A DNA stretch of 7,868 bases, taken from Clostridia bacterium. GTDB taxonomy: Bacteria > Bacillota_A > Clostridia > Oscillospirales > CAG-272. The notes beneath the pieces are model-generated. The model was not told the origin of the DNA and did not search any database. It saw only the letters and a list, made by a program, of their open reading frames with translations. The position numbers and the translations under genes are program-made. The DNA is taken from the NCBI GenBank assembly GCA_017529175.1, contig JAFXNX010000075.1, positions 1-7,868 on the forward strand, in the 5' to 3' direction. Positions 1 through 5,577 of the stretch are shown piece after piece. The first letter of the stretch is position 1. Each line of letters opens with the position of its first letter.

Positions 1-1
1 A

Positions 2-424
2 TGTAAAAAAGTTGAAATAACGCAGACTTATATAATAAAAGACGGCGCGGGATGCGAGCGTATAAGACGCCGCGGCAGCGACGGCTCTTACGTTTATTTT
101 CATACCGTCAAGCGAGACGCGGGCGGGATCAAAAGAGTGGAAGAGGAGAGCCGGATCTCGGAAGAAGAGTATCTGGAGCTTATGAAATACGCCGATCCCT
201 CACGTAAGACGATAGAAAAATACAGATATTGTATCGTATATAAAGGTCAGTACCTTGAACTTGACGTTTTCCCGTTCTGCGACGATTGCGCGCTGATCGA
301 AGCGGAACTGCTTCACGAGGACGACGCGGTCGAGCTTCCGGAGTACGTTAAAGTGATACGGGAAGTGACCGGAGACAAAAGGTATTCAAACCATACCATA
401 TCGGCTCGCGGTCTTTCAAGGTAA
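2..424 (+). CDS. CYTH-domain protein, C-terminal part (likely AAA ATPase-CYTH fusion), 5' truncated
   Basis: The open frame runs in from the left edge with no stop, giving 140 visible residues. It reads as most of a CYTH (triphosphate tunnel) domain. Visible features are VEITQTY at residues 4-10, an RIRRRG basic strand at 20-25, a YFHTVKR strand at 32-38, the acidic EEES stretch from residue 47, a KYRY strand, then ELDVF, a further acidic strand (EAELL) and a closing EVTGDKRYSN segment. CYTH enzymes bind triphosphorylated substrates and divalent metal in a beta tunnel and hydrolyse or cyclise them. The opening ExExK signature would lie just upstream of base 1. The wording of the segments, notably QTY followed by RIRxRG and the EVT-D-YxN ending, resembles the C-terminal half of clostridial proteins in which an AAA-type ATPase precedes CYTH, but the ATPase part cannot be seen. 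A GTG at 137 lies inside the domain and is not a credible start. The substrate is unknown. Confidence 0.85.
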   Translation, partial: CKKVEITQTYIIKDGAGCERIRRRGSDGSYVYFHTVKRDAGGIKRVEEESRISEEEYLELMKYADPSRKTIEKYRYCIVYKGQYLELDVFPFCDDCALIEAELLHEDDAVELPEYVKVIREVTGDKRYSNHTISARGLSR

Positions 425-447
425 CGCGCGAAAATCACATTTAATAC

Positions 448-455
448 GGAAGGGG
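448..455 (+). promoter_or_regulatory. Ribosome binding site of the dockerin peptidase gene
   Basis: GGAAGGGG lies five bases before the ATG at 461, a reasonable purine-rich Shine-Dalgarno sequence. It supports this start, which also gives a complete signal peptide. No clear promoter or terminator hairpin is visible in the 36-base gap between this gene and the preceding one. Confidence 0.65.
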
Positions 456-460
456 TTCAA

Positions 461-2437
461 ATGAAGCGTACAGTTAAAGCGGCGTTTTTGATATTGTTTA
501 TTATATTGCTTGCGTCGTCGTTCTGCACGGTCGTATTCGCAACGGACGGCGGCGAGGGCGTCTTCGAGACCGTCTCGGACGGCGCGGATGAGATCTTTTA
601 CGCCGAGCCTTCATCGAATTCGGTATTTATTTCTTCTTCCGGCTTGAAGCTGACGCGCTTTATTACAGGCGGCGTCTGGACGAATCTTCCGTACTCAAAT
701 AATGTGGACCATATGGAGGGGGTTCAGTTTCAGACAAACAGCGCTTATTTTTATTTTGAATACAGAGTCAAGTTCCGCTCCACAGGCTGGAGCAACTGGT
801 ACGTCAGCACAAACAATTCGGCATATCCCGGCGCCTCCGGACAAGCGGTGACAAACATACAAATAAAGGTATACAACAATATAACGAAGAGTTATGATTA
901 TACCGATTACGTCGTAATGTACCGCACGCGGGTGGCGGGCGAATGGCTCGACTGGGTCAGCAACGGATCCCCGGACGTTATGCAAACGATAAAGAGCGAG
1001 TTTTCCTTGTCGGGAAATCTCGATACGGCGGCGACCGATTCGGGATGGGCGAGCAGAGGAAATATCACAGCGCTTCAGGTGATGATGTATGAGCGCAGAT
1101 CGCGCACCGCTTCCGCCGGAGCAATGCTGATCGACGCGCCTTACATAAATCAGACGGCGGTGGGGCTTCCGAGCGGGTGCGAGAGCGTGAGCGCTGTCAT
1201 GGCGCTCCGGTATGCCGGCGTCAATATAGATACGGAGACGTTCGTATCAAGATATCTTCCGAAGGGTAACGCGCCGTCAAACGGCGTGGGATCCGACCCT
1301 TCGCTCGTTTACGTCGGAGACCCTCACCTTACCGGCGGACTCGGATGGGGATGCTACGCCTCCGTCATAACGGATTCCGTCAGATCGGCGGCGGGGAGCG
1401 TAAAGTATCACGTTACGAACGCGACGGGAAGCACTCTTTCCTCTCTTTGCTCCGCGTATATCGACAATAACGTTCCCGTCATAATATGGGCGACTGTCGG
1501 TATGACCCGGAATATTACTTATTCTTACTGGTCGACTCCCGGGGGAAAAAGTATTACTTACATAAATCAGCTCCACTCTCTTCTGCTCGTCGGTTATGAC
1601 AACGAATACTATTATTTCAATGATCCGATGAAGAGAGTCGGGGACAATAAATATTTTGCTTATTCAAGGTCCTCAGTCGAGGCGGCGTACACACTTCTCG
1701 GGAAGCAGGCGGTCGTTATAGAAAAACTGGAATGTACCGGAGTAACGCTGAAGGCGCTCCCGTCTGTGACGAGCTATATTGCCGGAGAAAAGTTTGACTC
1801 GGAAGGTTTTGCCTTAACCGCGCAATACAGCGACGGTACGAATAAAAACGTCTCGGGCTTTACCTTTTCCGGATACGATATGTCGCGCCCCGGGACGCAA
1901 AACGTCGAGTACACTTATACCGATCCTCTCGGAGGAACTTTTTACGGTACGTTTACCATCACGGTTTTTGATGCGAATGAGACTCTTGCGGGAGTAAAGA
2001 TCGTATCTTTGCCGGAACGCACGGAATACGTAACGGGCGATGAACTTGATCTTGCCGGAGCGGTATTTAATGCGGTTTACGAATACTATTGCAGAGAAAA
2101 CGGCGCGATCGTGCTCAAAAGCGTATCAAGACTTGCGGAGGACTGCGTCGTCACCGGCTTCGACAGCACACTTCCCGGGACGTGTACGGTAGTGATAAGC
2201 ATCGGCGCGTTTTCGGACTCGTTTGAAGTGACTGTTAAAAGAGTGATCGTCAGAGGTGACGCCACAGGCGACGGCGAGGTCGATATGAAGGACGTGCTTT
2301 TGTGCAGAAAGCTCATAGCGCTGATCGCGGAAGACGACGACGTCATATTTGACGCCGCCGACGCTCAGCGTGACGGATATATCGATATGAAAGACGTTGC
2401 GATCATCATAAAGATCATGATCGGATCGGGCGAATGA
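461..2437 (+). CDS. Secreted C39-like cysteine peptidase with ChW-like segments, two Ig-like domains and a type I dockerin
   Basis: A signal peptide spans residues 1-27 (Lys/Arg start, hydrophobic core, probable cleavage after VFA). Residues about 90-212 hold two ChW-like segments: YRVKFRSTGW-x2-W with a downstream G-x2-G and IQIKV (W110, W113), then a second with W162 and W165 ending ALQVMMYE. Residues about 222-422 form a C39_2-type papain-like peptidase: APYINQ with probable oxyanion Q231, LPSGCES with nucleophile C240, LHSLLLVGYD with H372, and FNDP with D388. Two bacterial Ig-like (Big_3-type) domains follow at about 425-503 and 510-592. The dockerin at 598-656 has two calcium loops, D600-D611 and D634-D645. 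The dockerin implies docking onto a cohesin scaffold outside the cell; the ChW-like part may bind wall or polysaccharide. The substrate is unknown and could be protein, peptide or peptidoglycan stem. Domain assignments are by motif reading; the ChW call is the least certain. Confidence 0.88.
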   Translation: MKRTVKAAFLILFIILLASSFCTVVFATDGGEGVFETVSDGADEIFYAEPSSNSVFISSSGLKLTRFITGGVWTNLPYSNNVDHMEGVQFQTNSAYFYFEYRVKFRSTGWSNWYVSTNNSAYPGASGQAVTNIQIKVYNNITKSYDYTDYVVMYRTRVAGEWLDWVSNGSPDVMQTIKSEFSLSGNLDTAATDSGWASRGNITALQVMMYERRSRTASAGAMLIDAPYINQTAVGLPSGCESVSAVMALRYAGVNIDTETFVSRYLPKGNAPSNGVGSDPSLVYVGDPHLTGGLGWGCYASVITDSVRSAAGSVKYHVTNATGSTLSSLCSAYIDNNVPVIIWATVGMTRNITYSYWSTPGGKSITYINQLHSLLLVGYDNEYYYFNDPMKRVGDNKYFAYSRSSVEAAYTLLGKQAVVIEKLECTGVTLKALPSVTSYIAGEKFDSEGFALTAQYSDGTNKNVSGFTFSGYDMSRPGTQNVEYTYTDPLGGTFYGTFTITVFDANETLAGVKIVSLPERTEYVTGDELDLAGAVFNAVYEYYCRENGAIVLKSVSRLAEDCVVTGFDSTLPGTCTVVISIGAFSDSFEVTVKRVIVRGDATGDGEVDMKDVLLCRKLIALIAEDDDVIFDAADAQRDGYIDMKDVAIIIKIMIGSGE

Positions 2438-2446
2438 TACCCGCCC

Positions 2447-2454
2447 GGGAAAGG
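2447..2454 (+). promoter_or_regulatory. Ribosome binding site of the metallophosphoesterase gene
   Basis: GGGAAAGG ends five bases before the ATG at 2460, inside the 22-base gap after the dockerin gene. The short gap without a hairpin suggests continued transcription from upstream. Confidence 0.6.
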
Positions 2455-2459
2455 TAAAT

Positions 2460-3566
2460 ATGTGGTATTTCATTATCGGAGCGCTGCTTGCCGCTTTCTT
2501 CGGAGGTATCGTCTACGTTTCCTTCAGAGCGGCGGGGTTTGGCGCGGTCAAAAAGCTTTGCGGCAAAAGGTGGCAAAGACGCCTGATATGTCTTGCCGCG
2601 TTCTCGCTGTTGTTTGCCGCGCTATATGCGTTGATGAATCTGATGAACGCTCTCGTATGCTTCGTTCACCTTGTTGTTATATGGCTCATCTGCGACGGCG
2701 TGTCGTTCGTATTTCACAAAGCTACGAAGCATGAGCGCAAGAAGTATCTTGCCGGAGCGTTTGCCATGGCATTTTGCGCCTTATATCTTGCGCTCGGGTA
2801 TTTTCTCGCCCACCACGTAACAGTTGAAAAATATGAGTTTGAAAGCTCAAAGATCAAATACGACGTGAGGATAGTTCAGATAACGGACGCGCACGTCGGC
2901 TCGACGTTCCACGCCGACCGTTTTTGCGAGTATATTGAAGAGATCAATACACTTTCTCCCGACGCCGTCGTCATAACCGGAGACTTCGTCGACGACGATA
3001 CGTCGCGGGACGATATGACGGGCGCTTGCGACGCGCTCGGAAAACTTTCGACGAAGAGCGGAGTCTATTTCGTTTACGGAAATCACGACAGAGGTTATTA
3101 CAGAGAAGAGAGCAAGGGCTGGGGAAACGTTGAGTTTGAAGAGCGCCTTTTGCAAAACGGCGTCGTGATACTGAAGGACGAAGCCGTGCTGATCGACGAC
3201 AGTTATTATATCGTCGGCAGACGCGATAGGTCGGAAGAGAACAGAGGCGGCAGAATGAGCGCCGAAGAGCTCACAGAGTCGCTTGACAGAAGCAAGTATA
3301 TAATAATGCTCGATCATCAGCCGTACGATTTTGACTCAGAAGCGCGCTCAGGCGCAGACCTCGTCCTTTGCGGTCACACGCACGGAGGGCAGTTTATCCC
3401 GATAAATCACGTCGGCGAGTGGATAGGCGAGAACTGCCTGAGATACGGCCATGAGAGAAGGGGCGATACCGATTTTATCGTCAGCTCGGGCATCAGCAAC
3501 TGGACTTTTAAATTCAAGACCGGGTGCCACTCGGAATACGTGGTCGCGGATATAAAAAGCAAGTAA
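2460..3566 (+). CDS. Membrane-anchored metallophosphoesterase (YkuE/YaeI-like)
   Basis: This is a 368-residue protein with about four hydrophobic helices at roughly 1-23, 42-60, 62-84 and 98-118, followed by a calcineurin-like phosphoesterase domain. All the metal-site motifs are present: D143-x-H145 in QITDAHVG, GDFVDDD at 174-180, GNHD at 207-210, H286 in LDHQP, and GHTHGGQ at 305-311. A dinuclear metal site should therefore be functional. The GHTHGGQ block and the IVQITDxH opening match the YkuE/YaeI group rather than the MazG, SbcD or YfcE groups. Relatives hydrolyse phosphodiesters or phosphomonoesters, some of them cell-wall or lipid-linked, but the substrate here cannot be inferred. 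By the positive-inside rule and helix count, the catalytic side is unclear; a location outside the membrane would fit surface phospholipid or wall substrates. The gene starts 22 bases after the dockerin gene and ends 32 bases before the acyltransferase. Confidence 0.88.
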   Translation: MWYFIIGALLAAFFGGIVYVSFRAAGFGAVKKLCGKRWQRRLICLAAFSLLFAALYALMNLMNALVCFVHLVVIWLICDGVSFVFHKATKHERKKYLAGAFAMAFCALYLALGYFLAHHVTVEKYEFESSKIKYDVRIVQITDAHVGSTFHADRFCEYIEEINTLSPDAVVITGDFVDDDTSRDDMTGACDALGKLSTKSGVYFVYGNHDRGYYREESKGWGNVEFEERLLQNGVVILKDEAVLIDDSYYIVGRRDRSEENRGGRMSAEELTESLDRSKYIIMLDHQPYDFDSEARSGADLVLCGHTHGGQFIPINHVGEWIGENCLRYGHERRGDTDFIVSSGISNWTFKFKTGCHSEYVVADIKSK

Positions 3567-3585
3567 CTCTTGATCAAAGTCAAAG

Positions 3586-3592
3586 AAAGGAG
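3586..3592 (+). promoter_or_regulatory. Ribosome binding site that fixes the acyltransferase start
   Basis: AAAGGAG lies six bases before the ATG at 3599, a near-ideal Shine-Dalgarno match. It favours 3599 over an in-frame GTG at 3524, which would overlap the end of the phosphoesterase gene and add 25 residues with no family resemblance. Confidence 0.8.
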
Positions 3593-3598
3593 ACCGCG

Positions 3599-4870
3599 AT
3601 GGATAACTGGATGACTCTTGATAACGCGGCGAAGATATACCCGCCCGCGGCGAACAGAAAATGGTCTCCTATGTTCCGTATGTCGGTGGAGCTTACCGAA
3701 GAAGTAGATCCGCAGACGCTTCGCGAAGCGTGCAAAAACGCGCTTTCCCGCTTTCCGTCCTTCTCATGCAGACTGAAACGCGGCTTCTTCTGGTATTACC
3801 TCGAACACATGGAAACGACGCCGCCCGTTCGAGAGGACGTATACAATCCGCTCTCGAAGATCGGCGGCAAGGCAAACGGACACTTTATGTTCAAGCTCTT
3901 GTACTACAAGAACAGGATCGCCTGCGAGTTTTTCCACGCGGTGACGGACGGAAGCGGAGGAATGACGTTCCTTCTGTCGCTGACGGCGGAATATCTTCGC
4001 CTGAAGTACGGCGACGTGGTCGTGCCGTCAAAATACGTTCGCGCCTGCGATGAGAAACCCTCGGGCGACGAATACGAGGACAGCTTTCTGAAGTACGCGT
4101 CAAAAGAGATACGGAGCCGCAAGGAGACCCCGTCGTATAATATGAGCGGCGCCGCGGTTCCTTTCAACAAGCTGCTGTTCGTCAGCGCAAGGATGCCGAC
4201 GGACGCACTTCGCGATCTTGCAAAATGTCACGGCGTAACGCTCGGCGTATATCTTTCGTCTCTGCTTCTTTACAGCGTATACGCAAAGCAGCAGAGAGAG
4301 CGCAGCGCAAAAAAAAGAAGACAGGACCTTAAAGTCTCTGTCCCTATAGATTTACGAAGATTGTTCCCGAGCAGGACGCTTCGCAACTTTTCCTCCTACC
4401 TCAATCCGTCGATCAGTCCTCGTCTCGGAGAGTATACGTTTGACGAGATACTCGTCTGCGTCAAGCATTTTATGGGAATGTATCTGAACGAGAAAGAACT
4501 TCGCGGGCGTTTTTCCGCCAACGTGGCGTCGGAAAGAAGCGCGCTTATCAGAGCGATCCCGCTTCCTTTGAAATATTTGGTTCTGAAAATGTACTATATC
4601 TTTCTCGGCGACAGGTATTACGCGTCGACCATATCGAACCTCGGAGTCGTAGAGCTTGCGCCGTCGATGGAGCGCCGCGTCGCAAGGATAGATTTTATGC
4701 CCGGCAGAGCGCTTTTTCCGAGGACCAACTGTTCCGTCGTCAGCTACGCGGGCTCGACGTATATCAACTTCACAAGGACCGTGCTTGAGTCCGACGTTGA
4801 AGAGTACTTTTTCCGTCATCTTGTCAAAGAAGGTATTCCCGTGTTTGTCGAGGGGAATGAGAGGTATTAG
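3599..4870 (+). CDS. Alcohol acetyltransferase/condensation-type acyltransferase (CAT-like fold)
   Basis: The 423-residue protein has the layout of the chloramphenicol acetyltransferase-like superfamily that includes alcohol acetyltransferases, PapA5-type enzymes and NRPS condensation domains. The catalytic HxxxDG motif is intact: H113 and D117 in FFHAVTDGSGG. The N-terminal half begins with a substrate-strand region (FRMSVELTEEVDPQTLREACKNAL-like, residues 26-49) followed by RFPSFSCRL. The second half has the VPIDLRRLFP stretch (248-257) with NFSSYL downstream, and TISNLG (344-349), equivalent to the latch/solvent-channel segment of the family. There is no signal peptide or clear membrane helix, so it is probably cytoplasmic. 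It likely moves an acyl group from CoA or a carrier to a hydroxyl or amine; the substrate is unknown. The next gene begins two bases after its stop, so the two are almost certainly co-translated. A run of eight A at 4309-4316 falls within the codons of A237-R240. Confidence 0.8.
   Translation: MDNWMTLDNAAKIYPPAANRKWSPMFRMSVELTEEVDPQTLREACKNALSRFPSFSCRLKRGFFWYYLEHMETTPPVREDVYNPLSKIGGKANGHFMFKLLYYKNRIACEFFHAVTDGSGGMTFLLSLTAEYLRLKYGDVVVPSKYVRACDEKPSGDEYEDSFLKYASKEIRSRKETPSYNMSGAAVPFNKLLFVSARMPTDALRDLAKCHGVTLGVYLSSLLLYSVYAKQQRERSAKKRRQDLKVSVPIDLRRLFPSRTLRNFSSYLNPSISPRLGEYTFDEILVCVKHFMGMYLNEKELRGRFSANVASERSALIRAIPLPLKYLVLKMYYIFLGDRYYASTISNLGVVELAPSMERRVARIDFMPGRALFPRTNCSVVSYAGSTYINFTRTVLESDVEEYFFRHLVKEGIPVFVEGNERY
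4861..4865 (+). promoter_or_regulatory. Ribosome binding site of the zinc-ribbon membrane protein, inside the acyltransferase end
   Basis: GAGGT lies seven bases before the ATG at 4873 and within the last codons of the acyltransferase. This placement fits coupled translation of the two genes. Confidence 0.55.
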
Positions 4871-4872
4871 TT

Positions 4873-5577
4873 ATGTCATACTGTGTGCATTGCGGAGTTG
4901 AGCTTGCGGACTATGAAACGAAATGTCCGCTTTGCGAGACGCCCGTCGTCGACCCGTCAAGACCGATATCGGAAGGCGAACCGATGTTTCCTGACCGTCT
5001 TGAGGTCAAGGAACGCAAATTCAATAAAAGATTTATAGTTACTCTCGTATCGTTCGTGATGCTGATACCGTTCGTCGTAACGAGCATAATAGATATTTAT
5101 TTTTCTCTCGGAATGACCTGGTCGGCGTACGTTCTCAGAGCAGAGGCGCTCGTGTGGGTAGTCGCTCTGCTTCCGTTCCAAAACAAAAGCGCGACACCCT
5201 ACGTTTTCTGTCTCGCGGACTTTGCGGGATGCGCGCTTTATCTGTTGCTTATCGCATTACTTGAAAACGGTATGCGATGGTATCTGCCCGTCGCGCTTCC
5301 GATATGCGCGGCTTCGTGGACGGTGATAATGATAGTCGTGTCGATCCATCGCAGAGCGAAGACCGGGAAGATAACGAAGGCGGGAGTGGTCCTTATGACG
5401 TTGTCTTTTCTGCCGCTCACAGTCGATATAGCCGTGTCGCGCTATCTTTACGGATCGCTTCTTCCGCGTTGGGCGTGGTATGCGTCTGTGCCGCTGTTCG
5501 TTTTCGGGCTTACTGTAACGCTTTTGTCAAAGAGCGTAAGATTCACGGACTGGCTCAGAAAGAAACTTTTCGTTTGA
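4873..5577 (+). CDS. Zinc-ribbon protein with about six membrane helices (probably DUF6320 family)
   Basis: The 234-residue protein opens with a rubredoxin-like zinc knuckle pair: C4-x2-C7 (YCVHCGVEL) and C18-x2-C21 (KCPLCETPVVDP). After a linker to about residue 52 come roughly six hydrophobic segments at 53-78, 84-100, 108-130, 134-158, 168-188 and 200-218, and a basic tail. There is no signal peptide, so the zinc ribbon should sit in the cytoplasm. From memory, this architecture and the YCVxCGVELA opening match the family named DUF6320, which I recall beside alcohol-acetyltransferase-like genes; that assignment was not checked by search. The two-base gap to the upstream acyltransferase strongly suggests joint function, for example recruiting the soluble enzyme to the membrane or handling its lipid-like substrate or product. 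No enzymatic motif is visible. The last 23 bases overlap the convergent decarboxylase gene. Confidence 0.82.
   Translation: MSYCVHCGVELADYETKCPLCETPVVDPSRPISEGEPMFPDRLEVKERKFNKRFIVTLVSFVMLIPFVVTSIIDIYFSLGMTWSAYVLRAEALVWVVALLPFQNKSATPYVFCLADFAGCALYLLLIALLENGMRWYLPVALPICAASWTVIMIVVSIHRRAKTGKITKAGVVLMTLSFLPLTVDIAVSRYLYGSLLPRWAWYASVPLFVFGLTVTLLSKSVRFTDWLRKKLFV
5555..5577. other. Convergent 3' overlap of two genes
   Basis: The plus-strand stop TGA (5575-5577) lies beyond the minus-strand stop (TGA read from 5557 to 5555), so both reading frames use the same 23 base pairs. Both termini are intact and belong to well-supported genes. No stem-loop with a T-tract is visible on either strand around the junction. 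Confidence 0.85.

Noticed and set aside
31..36. Perfect TATAAT that could be a -10 promoter element
   Set aside because: It lies inside a conserved CYTH coding stretch (codons for tyrosine-isoleucine-isoleucine), and no convincing -35 box is seen, as the upstream sequence is nearly absent.
137..424. A separate small 95-residue gene starting at GTG 137
   Set aside because: The frame is open back to base 2 and the upstream codons complete the conserved first half of the CYTH domain, so this is an internal GTG.
461..541. Lipoprotein signal with C22 as the lipid-attached cysteine
   Set aside because: The residue before C22 is phenylalanine and the context SSFC does not fit a lipobox; a standard cleavage site after VFA at residue 27 fits better.
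2438..2459. GC-rich CCCGGG in the gap as a terminator
   Set aside because: The palindrome is only six bases and no T-run follows; the gap is too short and holds the ribosome site of the next gene.
2847..3317. 156-residue antisense frame over the phosphoesterase
   Set aside because: It is opposite a gene with all catalytic motifs, and no ribosome site or recognisable domain is seen.
3524..3598. Extended start of the acyltransferase at GTG 3524
   Set aside because: It would overlap the phosphoesterase gene, the added residues look unlike the family, and a strong AAAGGAG sits in front of ATG 3599.
3567..3598. TTGATCAA palindrome as an operator
   Set aside because: It is an eight-base chance-sized palindrome with no second copy or promoter nearby.
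4352..4819. 155-residue antisense frame over the acyltransferase
   Set aside because: The sense gene has clear family motifs; the antisense product is rich in Arg, Lys and His with no recognisable domain, typical of a shadow frame.
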